DNA of 64,000 nucleotides. Source: Variovorax paradoxus (GTDB lineage Bacteria > Pseudomonadota > Gammaproteobacteria > Burkholderiales > Burkholderiaceae_C). Every line of letters starts with the position of its first letter. Position 1 is the stretch's first letter. The stretch spans positions 106,004 through 170,003 of the forward strand of contig NZ_JAGGNW010000007.1 of the NCBI RefSeq assembly GCF_018614875.1, in the 5' to 3' direction. The translations under genes were made by a program, and so were the position numbers. Positions 28,857 through 37,458 of this stretch are shown here, one piece after another. A model generated the notes under the pieces. It was given only the letters and a program-made list of their open reading frames with translations. It did no database searches and was not told where the DNA came from.

Positions 28857-29297
28857 TCAATCGGCGTCGGCGTGGCCCGCGTACTGGGGCAGGTCGTCGG
28901 TGATCGTGAACCAGGGCGCCTTCGAGCCGACGAAGATGTGCGCGCGCGGGCGGATCGACGGTTCGTCGACCAGCGTGCCCAGGGTCACATGCACGAACAG
29001 ACCGTCCCGCACCACCGAGTAGAGCAGCGAGCCGCAATGGCGGCAGTGCATGTCGCCCGCGTCTTCCTTGCCGAAGACCAGGAGTTCGTCCTTGCCTTGT
29101 GCAATGGCCAGCTTGTGCCGCTCGATGCCGGCGAAGGGCTTGAAGGCCGAGCCGGTCGCGCGCCGGCAGTCGGCGCAGTGGCAGTTCAGCGCATAGGCGA
29201 ACTCGTCGGCCACCGTGTAGCGCACCGCGCCGCAGAGGCATTGGCCGGCGAGCGTCCGGGTGGCCGCGTTCTCGGGACTGGTCACCGGACTCTCCAT
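28857..29297 (-). CDS. GFA/CENP-V-type zinc protein (glutathione-dependent formaldehyde-activating family)
   Basis: Small protein of 146 residues with the zinc ligands of the GFA family: CLCG (20-23), CHCADC (39-44) and CRHCG near residue 85. The family name comes from Gfa, but few members have a proven activity, so the reaction is left open. It ends 12 bp from the convergent kinase gene and starts 18 bp downstream of the YebC-family stop, so the two may be co-transcribed. Confidence 0.85.
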   Translation of the reverse strand: MESPVTSPENAATRTLAGQCLCGAVRYTVADEFAYALNCHCADCRRATGSAFKPFAGIERHKLAIAQGKDELLVFGKEDAGDMHCRHCGSLLYSVVRDGLFVHVTLGTLVDEPSIRPRAHIFVGSKAPWFTITDDLPQYAGHADAD

Positions 29298-29315
29298 CGG
29301 ATGAGAGGCAGCGGC

Positions 29316-30029
29316 TTAGCCCGCAAGGCCCACGAACACGTTCTGCACGTCGTCGTTCGCGTCGATGGCCGCAAGAAAGACTTCGACTTCTTCCAGGTGC
29401 TCGGCGCTGAGGCTGGCCGGATCGACCGGGTTCCTGGGCTTGTAGCCCAGCTTGGCCGACAGCACGGTGAAGCCCTGGGCCGGCAGCGCGCGGCTCACCA
29501 GGTCGAGATCGGTGGAGTCGGTCAGGAACACCGTGACGCCGCTTTCGCCGGCCGGCTCGAAGTCTTGCGCGCCCGCCTCGATGGCGGCCGCTTCGGCGTC
29601 GGCATCCGGGCGCGAAGGCTCGGCCTCGATCATGCCGACGTGGTCGAAATCCCACGACACCGAGCCCGAAGTGCCCAACTGCCCCTTGCGGAACAGCACG
29701 CGCATTTCAGGCGCGGTGCGGTTCACGTTGTCCGTCAGGCACTCGACCATCACGGGCACCTGGTGCGGCGCAAAGCCTTCGTAGATCACATGCTCGAAGT
29801 GCACCGCCTCGCCGGTGAGCCCGGCGCCTTTCTTGATGGCGCGGTCCAGCGTGTCCTTGGGCATCGAGACCTTGCGGGCCTGCTCCACGACCAGCCGCAG
29901 GCGCGCATTCGAGGCCGGATCGGCGCCGCTGCGTGCGGCGATCATGATTTCCTTGGCCAGTTTTCCGAACAGCCGGCCCTTGGCATTGGCGGCCAGATCC
30001 TTGTGCTTTGCTTTCCACTGTGCGCCCAT
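29316..30029 (-). CDS. YebC/PmpR-family protein (transcription/translation factor)
   Basis: Cytosolic protein of 237 residues. [18 protein letters not shown], then [21 protein letters not shown] and [17 protein letters not shown], are the three conserved blocks of the YebC/TACO1 family; an acidic domain follows. AAGGAAC before the ATG at 30029 supports this start; 29 further in-frame codons upstream are not family-like. Members have been described as DNA-binding regulators and, more recently, as factors relieving ribosome stalling; the sequence alone does not decide. The N-terminus (GAQWKAKH rather than GHSKWANIKH) suggests the YeeN-like branch rather than the main YebC. Confidence 0.88.
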   Translation of the reverse strand: MGAQWKAKHKDLAANAKGRLFGKLAKEIMIAARSGADPASNARLRLVVEQARKVSMPKDTLDRAIKKGAGLTGEAVHFEHVIYEGFAPHQVPVMVECLTDNVNRTAPEMRVLFRKGQLGTSGSVSWDFDHVGMIEAEPSRPDADAEAAAIEAGAQDFEPAGESGVTVFLTDSTDLDLVSRALPAQGFTVLSAKLGYKPRNPVDPASLSAEHLEEVEVFLAAIDANDDVQNVFVGLAG

Positions 30030-30362
30030 GGCTGATGTTCCTTGTGTTGTGTCTCCGGACCGAGGGCCGGATGGCCGGTTGGGGGCGACTACTGTAGCCG
30101 GAGCGCATGCGGCCATCGGCCCCCGGCCGCATCCCTGGCCGCTCGATCTGGAATTGTTTCCTTTTCGTGAACGCCGTGGTTCCTTTTGCTAAGGGTTTTT
30201 ACTTAGATGACGGCGCACAATTCATCTCACAGACCGGCCGCCAAGCCGATCTGGGTGAACAGGGCCCCGAGCGAGGTGGCCGCCCCCGAAGGGACGGTGA
30301 CCCACCCAAGACCGGTTCGAAATCATCCAAAGTCAAAACTGAACTGAATTGAAGGAAATCAA
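30030..30362. other. Divergent intergenic region, 333 bp
   Basis: Holds the upstream regions of the YebC-family gene and of the small exported protein. An AT-rich stretch at 30150-30215 is the likeliest promoter zone, but no convincing -35/-10 pair was found. From the ATG at 30207 there is a 46-codon open frame with no recognisable features; it is not called a gene. Confidence 0.4.
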
Positions 30363-30743
30363 ATGAACGCCTCGAAGATCCTCTCCGCCGTTGCTGTTGC
30401 CCTCATGGCCGTTGCCGGCGCCGCCCACGCTGAAACCTATGAAGGCGTGCACCAGCTGACTTCGGCCGCCAGCCGCGCCGACGTCGCCAGCGAGGCCGTG
30501 GTTGCCGCGCACAGCGCCGACCCGTACGCCACCGGCGCCAACGCAGGCCCGGCCCGGGTGATCGTTTCGTCGACCAGCCGCGATGCGGTTCGTGCCGACG
30601 CCGTTGCCGCCGCCCGCAGCGCCGATCCGTACGCCGAAGGCGCTTCGTCGGGCGTCGCGCCCATCGTTGCCAGCACGGTGGATCGCGCCACGGTGCGTGC
30701 CGCAGCCCGCGCTGCTGCACGCGGCGACGCACTGCCGCTGTAA
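30363..30743 (+). CDS. Small exported alanine-rich repeat protein
   Basis: Protein of 126 residues with a clear signal peptide (MNASKILSAVAVALMAVAG; cleavage AHA/ET near 23). The mature part is built from two imperfect repeats of ~35 residues, each with (H/R)SADPYA(T/E)GA followed by a V(I/A)(V/S)S stretch, plus a third, shortened unit (DRATVRAAARAAARGDA). GAAGGAAATC precedes the ATG and a terminator follows within 40 bp, so it is a single-gene transcript. No function can be assigned. Short periplasmic proteins of this composition are common in Comamonadaceae as far as I recall. Confidence 0.75.
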   Translation: MNASKILSAVAVALMAVAGAAHAETYEGVHQLTSAASRADVASEAVVAAHSADPYATGANAGPARVIVSSTSRDAVRADAVAAARSADPYAEGASSGVAPIVASTVDRATVRAAARAAARGDALPL

Positions 30744-31107
30744 TCTTCTCGGCGCTCTGCGAGCGCCAGCCCCCGGAAAGCCGGCCCTGCGAAAGCATAG
30801 GCCGGTTTTTTGTCGTTGGCCGCGCGCGCAGGCGGCGGTCGGCCGCCCCGTCGTGGCTGATTTGCCACGCTGGCAAATGCTTTCGCCTTACAAACAGGCC
30901 GTCGCCTGCATGGGCGGACATCGAGGTTTGGCTGTCGCCCGGTACGATGGGGTCCGCTGCGGCGGGGGAGGCGATCGACCGCGGTTCGATGGCGCCCAGT
31001 CCGCAAAATACCCATAACGTGACCTGCATCCGAGTTTCGAAGAAAGACGCTGCCGGCCGGTTCCAAGCCGGTGTCCTCGTGCGCCCGGCACGTTGAACTG
31101 AGCACGC
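30744..31107. other. Intergenic region, 364 bp, with terminator and palindrome
   Basis: Contains the terminator at 30781-30811 and a perfect 8-bp inverted repeat ATTTGCCA-cgc-TGGCAAAT at 30860-30878 that could be an operator. The rest shows no convincing gene; the next CDS begins at 31108. Confidence 0.5.
30781..30811 (+). terminator. Rho-independent terminator of the small exported protein gene
   Basis: Stem CCGGCC (30781-30786) / GGCCGG (30800-30805) with an inner TGC-gaaa-GCA hairpin, followed by six T (30806-30811). Confidence 0.85.
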
Positions 31108-31725
31108 ATGGCCCTCACGCTCGACCCCGAAGACACGCGCGAACGCATTCGCGGCCTGGCGTGGTGCGGTTTCCATCTCGACGGCGACATCGAATGGATG
31201 ATCACCGACGAGTATCTCGACCCCGACGAGCTCACGGCCGAAGACCGCGCCTGGGTCAAGGCCGAGGCGGCGCGCGCCTGCGCCGCCAAGCGCGCCGCCG
31301 AGGCTTCCTGGCCCGCGCAGACCGAATACGACCGGCTCGAGGCGGTGTTCGCCCAGCTGCGCAGCGAGAAGATCATTGCGCTGCACCGCGCCGGCAACTC
31401 GCTGGCCGACGGCCACGACGACGTGCGCGAGCAGTGGCGCGCCGCAGGCCGGCTCGCCTCGGGCATTCGCGGCTGCTGCTTCTATCATTCGCAGGATCTC
31501 GACACCGCCGTGCGCACCGGCCGCCTGCACCTGGCGTTCAGCGGCGGCATGATCCCCGAGATCGACCAGCGCGAGGCCAACACCGTCGCGCTCGGCAGGC
31601 GCATCGTCGAGCTGCTGCGTGCGGCCGGCTTCGGCGCCCAATGGAGCGGCAACATCGACGAACGCATCGAGGCCGACCTGGGCCAGTGGCGCAAGCGAAG
31701 CCCATCCGGCTGGAGCACCGCTTAG
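31108..31725 (+). CDS. Conserved protein of unknown function (DUF6891-like)
   Basis: Soluble protein of 205 residues, no signal or membrane segment. The N-terminal third is acidic ([20 protein letters not shown]); the middle holds [20 protein letters not shown], then HLAFSGGM. The CCFYHSQD...LAF pattern reminds me of DUF6891, from memory only. The C-terminal helix region [19 protein letters not shown] suggests an alpha/beta fold. No function can be stated. It is 58 bp upstream of the luciferase-like monooxygenase on the same strand. Confidence 0.65.
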   Translation: MALTLDPEDTRERIRGLAWCGFHLDGDIEWMITDEYLDPDELTAEDRAWVKAEAARACAAKRAAEASWPAQTEYDRLEAVFAQLRSEKIIALHRAGNSLADGHDDVREQWRAAGRLASGIRGCCFYHSQDLDTAVRTGRLHLAFSGGMIPEIDQREANTVALGRRIVELLRAAGFGAQWSGNIDERIEADLGQWRKRSPSGWSTA

Positions 31726-31783
31726 CAGAGCGCGCAATGGCTTGTGCGAGCAAGGATCGCCGGTTCACGCCATCATCCGGCCC

Positions 31784-32770
31784 ATGATTCCGCTCTCGAT
31801 CCTCGACCTTTCCCCGATCACCGAAGGCAGCGACGCCGCGCAGTCGTTCCGCAACTCGCTTTCGCTCGCGCAGCACGGGGAGAAGCTGGGCTACCGCCGC
31901 TACTGGCTGGCCGAGCATCACGGCATGCCGGGCATTGCGAGCGCGGCCACCGCGGTGCTGCTCGCCTACGTGGGCGCCGGCACTTCCACCATTCGCATCG
32001 GCGCCGGCGGCGTGATGCTGCCCAACCATTCGCCGCTGGTGATCGCCGAGCAGTTCGGCACGCTGGAGTCGCTGTATCCGGGGCGCATCGACCTCGGCCT
32101 GGGCCGCGCGCCCGGCTCCGACCAGCGCACGGCGCGTGCGCTGCGCCGCAACCTCGAATCCGACGCCGACCAGTTTCCGCAGGACGTGGTCGAGCTGATG
32201 GACTTCATGTCCAAGGCGCCGCAGCAGCCGGTGCGCGCGGTGCCTGGCGCGGGGCTCGAGGTGCCGGTATGGATTCTCGGGTCGAGCACCTTCGGCGCCC
32301 AGCTGGCCGCGCACCTGGGCTTGCCCTACGCCTTTGCCTCGCACTTCGCGCCGCCGCAGCTGATGCAGGCGGTCCAGATCTACCGCGAGACCTTCAAGCC
32401 TTCGGCGCAGTTGCAGAAACCGTACGTGATGCTGGGCTTCAACGTGTTCGTGGCCGACACCGACGAAGAGGCCGAATTCCGCGCCACGTCCTGGCAGCAG
32501 GCCTTCGTGAACCTGCGCAGCGGCCGGCCGGGGCGCCTGCCGCCGCCCGTCGAGGGCTATCGGCAGAAGGTCGGCCCGGCGGAGAATGCGCTGCTCGATT
32601 CGGTGCTGTCGTGCTCGGCCGTGGGGTCGCCCGCCAGGGTGCGCGAAGACGTGCAGGCCTTCATCGACCGCACCGGCGCCGACGAGCTGATGATCACCTC
32701 GCAGGTGTTCGACCATGCGGCACGGCTGCGCTCCTACGAGCTCTTGGCCGGCTTGCGCAGCCAAGGCTGA
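31784..32770 (+). CDS. Luciferase-like (LLM class) flavin-dependent oxidoreductase
   Basis: TIM-barrel FMN-dependent monooxygenase of 328 residues. Family blocks: [20 protein letters not shown] (27-46), [38 protein letters not shown] and [17 protein letters not shown]. It resembles the YhbW-type group, whose substrates are mostly unknown. The start at 31784 is preferred over a longer open frame upstream because family members begin with the MIPLSILDL strand. It sits 49 bp upstream of mnmA. Confidence 0.88.
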   Translation: MIPLSILDLSPITEGSDAAQSFRNSLSLAQHGEKLGYRRYWLAEHHGMPGIASAATAVLLAYVGAGTSTIRIGAGGVMLPNHSPLVIAEQFGTLESLYPGRIDLGLGRAPGSDQRTARALRRNLESDADQFPQDVVELMDFMSKAPQQPVRAVPGAGLEVPVWILGSSTFGAQLAAHLGLPYAFASHFAPPQLMQAVQIYRETFKPSAQLQKPYVMLGFNVFVADTDEEAEFRATSWQQAFVNLRSGRPGRLPPPVEGYRQKVGPAENALLDSVLSCSAVGSPARVREDVQAFIDRTGADELMITSQVFDHAARLRSYELLAGLRSQG

Positions 32771-32819
32771 TTTCCCCACGCCGGCCGCCCCGGCGCAGGG
32801 CTGGGACAATGGCGGGCTT

Positions 32820-33929
32820 ATGGCAAATCAACGGATCGTGGTGGGACTGAGCGGCGGGGTCGATTCCGCGGTCACGGCGCACCTGCTCAGGCAGCAGGGG
32901 CACGAGGTGGTCGGCATCTTCATGAAGAACTGGGAAGACGACGACGACAGCGAGTACTGCTCCTCGAACATCGACTTTGTGGACGCCGCCAGCGTGGCTG
33001 ACGTGCTGGGCATCGAGATCGAGCATGTCAACTTCGCGGCCGACTACAAGGACCGCGTGTTCGCCGAGTTCCTGCGCGAATACAAGGCCGGCCGCACGCC
33101 CAACCCCGACGTGCTGTGCAATGCCGAGATCAAGTTCAAGGCCTTCCTCGACCATGCGATGCGCCTGGGGGCCGAGAAGATCGCCACCGGCCACTATGCG
33201 CGCGTGCGGTTGAACCAGGCCACGGGCCGGCACGAGCTGCTCAAGGGGCTCGATCCCGCCAAGGACCAGAGCTATTTTCTGCACCGGCTGAACCAGGCGC
33301 AGCTGTCGAAGACGCTGTTTCCCGTGGGCGAGCTGCACAAGACCGAGGTGCGCCGCATCGCGGAAGAAATCGGACTGCCCAACGCGAAGAAAAAGGATTC
33401 CACCGGCATCTGCTTCATCGGGGAGCGGCCGTTTCGCGAGTTCCTGAACCGCTACATCTCGAAGGAACCGGGCCCGATCAGGGACGACCGCGGCCGCAAG
33501 CTCGGCGAGCACCAGGGCCTGAGCTTCTACACGCTGGGCCAGCGGCAGGGGCTGGGCATCGGCGGCGTCAAGGAGAAGGGCGCGCAGCGCGGCTCGGGCG
33601 ACCACTCGCCGTGGTTCGTGGCGCGCAAGGATGTCGAGAAGAACACGCTCTGGGTGGTGCAGGGCCATGACCATCCCTGGCTGCTGTCCTCGGCGCTGGC
33701 GGCCGGCGATGCGAGCTGGGTTTCGGGCGAGGCGCCCGCGCCGGGCCGCTATGGGTCGAAGGCGCGCTACCGCCAGGGCGATGCCGCCTGCGAGCTGGAA
33801 GAAGGCGGCGGCGACCCCGCGGCGAGCTTCGGCCTGCGCTTCGGCGAGCCGCAATGGGCCGTCACGCCGGGGCAGTCGGCCGTGCTCTACGACGGCGAAC
33901 GCTGCCTCGGCGGCGGGGTCATTGTCTAG
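32820..33929 (+). CDS. mnmA: tRNA-uridine 2-sulfurtransferase MnmA
   Basis: Adds sulfur at U34 (s2U) of tRNAs for Lys, Glu and Gln in the cytosol. 369 residues, normal length. The PP-loop ATP site is SGGVDS (11-16); catalytic cysteines are C100 (NPDVLCN) and C198 ([10 protein letters not shown]). The C-terminal part has the expected beta-barrel region ending GGGVIV. The ATG at 32820 lies at the start of the conserved [12 protein letters not shown] block; 35 upstream in-frame codons overlap the preceding gene and are not conserved in kind. Confidence 0.96.
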   Translation: MANQRIVVGLSGGVDSAVTAHLLRQQGHEVVGIFMKNWEDDDDSEYCSSNIDFVDAASVADVLGIEIEHVNFAADYKDRVFAEFLREYKAGRTPNPDVLCNAEIKFKAFLDHAMRLGAEKIATGHYARVRLNQATGRHELLKGLDPAKDQSYFLHRLNQAQLSKTLFPVGELHKTEVRRIAEEIGLPNAKKKDSTGICFIGERPFREFLNRYISKEPGPIRDDRGRKLGEHQGLSFYTLGQRQGLGIGGVKEKGAQRGSGDHSPWFVARKDVEKNTLWVVQGHDHPWLLSSALAAGDASWVSGEAPAPGRYGSKARYRQGDAACELEEGGGDPAASFGLRFGEPQWAVTPGQSAVLYDGERCLGGGVIV

Positions 33930-33935
33930 GGCCTG

Positions 33936-34415
33936 TCAACGCACCGATTCATGGACGTGGATCAGGTCGAGCGGATAGCGCTGTCCGGCCAGATAGTCTT
34001 CGACGCTCTGCAGCAGCAGCGGGCTGCGGTGCCGCGGCACGCTGGCGCGGATTTCATCGGCGCTCATCCAGACGGTGCGCACGATGCCCTCGTCGAGGGC
34101 GCGGCCTGCCTCCATCGCGCCGAGGGTGCCGGCAAAGGCAAAACGCATGTAGGTCACGTCTTCCTTGCTGCCCGTCCGATGGCTCGAGCGCGCCATGTAG
34201 ATGCCGATCAGCGCGGTGGGCGTGAAGGCGTGGGCGGTTTCCTCGAGCGCTTCGCGGGCGCAGCCTTCGATGGGCGATTCGCCAGGGTCGAGGTGTCCCG
34301 CCGGGGTGTTGAGCCTGAGCCCCTGGGCGGTGTGCTCCTCGACCAGCAGAAAGCGGCCGTCCTGCTCGATCACCGCGGCCACGGTGACGTTGGGTTTCCA
34401 GCGTGGAGTCGTCAT
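33936..34415 (-). CDS. Nudix hydrolase (NudJ-like)
   Basis: Protein of 159 residues with the Nudix box GHLDPGESPIEGCAREALEE (40-59); the box continues T-A where the consensus has a glycine one residue later, a small departure. It cleaves a nucleoside diphosphate derivative; E. coli NudJ, encoded beside mnmA, acts on thiamine and other pyrophosphates, and the same neighbourhood here supports that relationship. Convergent with mnmA, 6 bp between the stops. Confidence 0.87.
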   Translation of the reverse strand: MTTPRWKPNVTVAAVIEQDGRFLLVEEHTAQGLRLNTPAGHLDPGESPIEGCAREALEETAHAFTPTALIGIYMARSSHRTGSKEDVTYMRFAFAGTLGAMEAGRALDEGIVRTVWMSADEIRASVPRHRSPLLLQSVEDYLAGQRYPLDLIHVHESVR

Positions 34416-34429
34416 TTGCCTTGGGCTCT

Positions 34430-34864
34430 TTAACGCAGCACGTAGCCGCTGAAGCGCCAGATGCGGTCGCGATCGAGGTGAAAGCTCACGAGTTCGCGCA
34501 GGGTGCCATCCGGCTTGTTACTGAAACGGGTCTCGTACTCGATACTGACATACTGGCCGGCCGTTTCGGCATCCGGGTCGGCAATGGCCCGGCGGTTGAT
34601 CGCCACCCAGGTCCGCTGCAGGGGCGCGCCCAGCGGCGAACGGCTCCCGGAAACCTTGGCGGCGAAGTCGGGGCGGGCGATGTGCTTGCGGGTTGCGGCC
34701 GTGGCGCCGTCCCAGAGTTCGTCGGTCCTGCCCTGGTCGATCATCTGGATGGCCCGCATGCCGCCCTGCACCATGTCGCTGGCTTCCACATCCTGCGCCG
34801 CGGCCGTGCCGAAGGCGCCCCAGGACAACGTGGCAGCCAGCAACAGCCTCGTGAGAACTTTCAT
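34430..34864 (-). CDS. Exported DUF4019-like protein
   Basis: Periplasmic protein of 144 residues from the ATG at 34864, with signal peptide MKVLTRLLLAATLSWGAFG and cleavage near AAA/QD. AAGGA lies 9 bases before this ATG; an ATG three codons earlier (34873) sits too close to that site. The mature part ends in a beta-rich YVSIEYETRF...LVSFHLDRDRIWRFSGYVLR pattern (two stretches) typical of DUF4019; function unknown. The stop is 14 bp before the Nudix ATG, so the two may be co-transcribed. Confidence 0.75.
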   Translation of the reverse strand: MKVLTRLLLAATLSWGAFGTAAAQDVEASDMVQGGMRAIQMIDQGRTDELWDGATAATRKHIARPDFAAKVSGSRSPLGAPLQRTWVAINRRAIADPDAETAGQYVSIEYETRFSNKPDGTLRELVSFHLDRDRIWRFSGYVLR

Positions 34865-34932
34865 CGACTTCATTCCTTGCACCGCCCACAGGGCCTGAAG
34901 CCGATTGGAGCCCGCATCGGGGCGGAGATTCC

Positions 34933-35537
34933 CTATCGCATGAGGCTTTCCGGGAGCGTGTTCGCCTCGACCACTTCCAGCCGGTAGCCCAGGCCATAGA
35001 TGGCCAGCAGCAGGAAGCCGCTCGCGGGACCCAGGCCCAGCTTGGTTCGGAGGCGGGAGATGTGGGTGTCCAGCGACCGCGACAGCGCTGCCGCGCCCAC
35101 ACCCCACACGGCCTCGTGCAGATGCTCGCGCGACAGCAGCCGGCCGAGGTTCTGGAACAGGAACAGCGCCAGCGTGTACTCGCGATTCTTCAGCTCCACC
35201 TGCACGCCACGGACCTTGAGGGTGCGCGAAGGCGGGTAGAAGTGATAGGGGCCGAACACCAGTTCCGCTTCATGCTGTGCGGGATAGGACCGACGCAGCA
35301 GTGCATTGACGCGGGCTTCGAGTTCGGTGGCGCGAACCGGCTTGACCATGAAATCGTCGGCGCCCGCGTTGAGCCCTTCGACCACGTCGGCCTCGTTGCG
35401 CGTCGTGGTCACGAAAAGAACGGGCGCGCGGCTTCTGCCCCTTCGGTGTACGAGTGACATTCGTGGCCGAGCCCCGACATCGCCTTGGCGATCAGCTGCA
35501 GCTGATCGGGCTCGTGATCCAGTATCGCAATACGCAT
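34933..35537 (-). pseudogene. Response regulator (OmpR-type) inactivated by internal deletion and frameshift
   Basis: The reading begins at 35537 with MRIAILDHEPDQLQLIAKAM, the first strand and acidic pocket of a receiver domain, preceded by a GGGGATGGA ribosome site. After ~35 codons the frame runs into a stop at 35409. A second frame resumes at once with RAPVLFVTTTRNEADVVEGL and carries the rest of the receiver plus a full winged-helix Trans_reg_C domain to 34933 (LHEAVWGVGAAALSRSLDTH; YGLGYRLEVVE). Compared with a ~120-residue receiver, about 40-45 residues are missing at the junction (near 35430), including the phospho-acceptor Asp. The deletion is inferred from the family layout; the frame change is seen directly. 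No kinase is adjacent. Confidence 0.8.
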
Positions 35538-35952
35538 TCCATCCCCTTCTTCCTGCCGAATTTGCCTCTGCGGGCCTTCGAATGAAAGAAGTGTATCTAT
35601 CTGCGTCTTTAGAAAAAAGGCTGCGTGCAACTCATGCACGAAATGAGGGGATTTTTCTGGAATTTGGGAGCAATTGCAAACAAATACGTGCTAATTGGCG
35701 GGGCGGCTGCCTCTGCGCTGGCACTTTGAAGAGGCGGGAACTTCCGGTCGGGGCTGGGGCCGGGGAAACAACCAATGCACGGGCATCGTCGGCTCCCCGG
35801 TGGCGCTGCCGCTACCATTTATATAGCTACAAATGCAATGACTGCGGTCATGAAGAGGCCAACAGCAGATGGATTCGGGCAACAGCGCAGCCGTAATCTT
35901 GCTGTAAGCTCTGCCCGCGTTCCCGTATTGCCCTTGCCCTGAGGAGATCTCT
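35538..35952. other. AT-richer intergenic region, 415 bp, upstream of the transhydrogenase genes
   Basis: Noticeably lower GC than the surroundings, especially 35575-35700. It carries the upstream region of pntAA and, divergently, of the broken response regulator. A 28-codon frame at 35643-35729 (begins MRGFFWNLGAIANKY, ends ASALAL) would make a hydrophobic peptide but has a poor ribosome site. A TATATAGCTAC motif lies near 35819. No confident promoter was found. Confidence 0.4.
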
Positions 35953-37083
35953 ATGCTGATAGGCGTGCCTGCCGAGACGACGGCCGGCGAAACCCGTGTG
36001 GCCATGACGCCCGAGACGGTGAAGAAACTGATCGCCTCCGGGCACACCGTGCGGGTGCAGTCCGGCGCCGGCGTTGCGGCCAGCGTCACCGATGCCGCCT
36101 ACCAGGCCGCCGGTGCCGAGATCGTCAACATGAACGCCGCGTTCGCGGCCGACATGGTGCTCAAGGTGCGCTCCCCCGGCGACAGCGAATGCGCCCTCAT
36201 GAAGCCGGGCACCGTGGTCATCGGCATGCTCAACCCCTTCGACGCGCCCGGCCTGCAGCGCCTGGCCGCCGCGGGCCTCACGGCCTTTGCGCTCGAAGCC
36301 GCGCCGCGCACCACCCGCGCCCAGAGCATGGACGTCCTCTCATCGCAAGCCAACATCGCCGGCTACAAGGCCGTGATGATCGCGGCCGACAAATACCAGC
36401 GCTTCTTCCCCATGCTGATGACCGCCGCCGGCACCGTGAAGGCCGCGCGCGTCGTCATCCTGGGCGTCGGCGTGGCGGGCCTGCAGGCCATTGCCACCGC
36501 CAAGCGCCTGGGCGCCGTGATCGAGGCCTCCGACGTGCGCCCGAGCGTCAAGGAGCAGATCGAATCGCTCGGCGGCAAATTCATCGAAGTGTCCTACGAC
36601 ACCGACGAAGAGAAGGAAGCCGCGGTCGGCGTCGGCGGCTACGCCAAGCCCATGCCCGCGAGCTGGCTCGCGCGCCAGCAGGTCGAAGTGGCCAAGCGCG
36701 TGGCGCTGGCCGACATCGTCATCAGCACCGCGCTCATTCCCGGGCGCGCCGCGCCCACGCTCATCACCGAGGACATGGTCAAGGCCATGAAGCCCGGCTC
36801 GGTGATCGTCGACATCGCCGCCGGCAAGGGCCCGGATGGCGTGGGCGGCAACTGCCCGCTGTCGGAAGCCGACCAGACGGTGGTCAAGCACGGCGTGACC
36901 ATCGTGGGCGAAACCAATCTTCCGGCGCTGGTGGCGGCCGATGCCTCGGCGCTCTATGCGCGCAACGTGCTCGACTTCCTCAAGCTCATCGTCACCAAGG
37001 AAGGTGCGCTCAACATCGACCTCGAGGACGACATCGTCGCCGCCTGCCGCGTCGCGCACGACGGCCAGGTCACGAAGAAATAA
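35953..37083 (+). CDS. pntAA: NAD(P) transhydrogenase alpha subunit, soluble part
   Basis: NAD(H)-binding domain I of the proton-translocating transhydrogenase, 376 residues and without membrane helices, so the alpha subunit is split. Motifs: RVAMTPETVKKLIASGHTV (16-34) and the Rossmann loop VVILGVGVAGLQAIATAKRLG near residues 166-186 (two stretches). TAGYKAVMIAA-type motif is NIAGYKAVMIAADKYQRFFP. GAGGAGATCTCT precedes the ATG. First of three genes; with PntAB and PntB it couples proton flow to NADPH formation. Confidence 0.95.
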   Translation: MLIGVPAETTAGETRVAMTPETVKKLIASGHTVRVQSGAGVAASVTDAAYQAAGAEIVNMNAAFAADMVLKVRSPGDSECALMKPGTVVIGMLNPFDAPGLQRLAAAGLTAFALEAAPRTTRAQSMDVLSSQANIAGYKAVMIAADKYQRFFPMLMTAAGTVKAARVVILGVGVAGLQAIATAKRLGAVIEASDVRPSVKEQIESLGGKFIEVSYDTDEEKEAAVGVGGYAKPMPASWLARQQVEVAKRVALADIVISTALIPGRAAPTLITEDMVKAMKPGSVIVDIAAGKGPDGVGGNCPLSEADQTVVKHGVTIVGETNLPALVAADASALYARNVLDFLKLIVTKEGALNIDLEDDIVAACRVAHDGQVTKK

Positions 37084-37128
37084 GCGGCCATCACCGCACT
37101 CACGGCACTCACGCGAGGAGAAGAAATC

Positions 37129-37458
37129 ATGGATCCCGTTTCCCACACTGTCATCAACCTCATCATCTTCGTGCTGGCCATCTACGTGGGCTATCACGTG
37201 GTGTGGACCGTCACGCCCGCGCTGCACACGCCGCTGATGGCCGTGACCAACGCCATCTCGGCCATCGTGATCGTGGGCGCCATGCTGGCGGCCGCGCTCA
37301 CCGAAACTACTTTGGGCAAGACCATGGGCGTGCTCGCGGTCGCCCTTGCGGCGGTGAACATCTTCGGCGGCTTCCTCGTCACGCGGCGCATGCTCGAGAT
37401 GTTCAAGAAGAAAGAGAAGAAGGCCGCACCCAAGGCCGAAGCGGGAGCCGCCCAATGA
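37129..37458 (+). CDS. pntAB: NAD(P) transhydrogenase alpha subunit, membrane part
   Basis: 109-residue membrane piece of the split alpha subunit, three hydrophobic helices (about 10-30, 36-60, 65-90). TPLMAVTNAISAIVIVGAML is the conserved helix pair of domain II. A lysine-rich tail (KKKEKKAAPKAEAG) ends the protein. GAGGAGAAG lies upstream; the stop overlaps the pntB ATG (ATGA). It forms the proton channel with the helices of PntB. Confidence 0.95.
   Translation: MDPVSHTVINLIIFVLAIYVGYHVVWTVTPALHTPLMAVTNAISAIVIVGAMLAAALTETTLGKTMGVLAVALAAVNIFGGFLVTRRMLEMFKKKEKKAAPKAEAGAAQ

Noticed and set aside
30290..30335. GGTTCGAAATC resembling a tRNA T-loop
   Set aside because: No matching acceptor stem, anticodon arm or D-arm could be found around it.
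35819..35860. Possible zinc-ribbon peptide (YKCNDCGHEE) in the gap before pntAA
   Set aside because: Belongs to a frame with otherwise random composition crossing the AT-rich region; only one Cys pair; no start or ribosome site.
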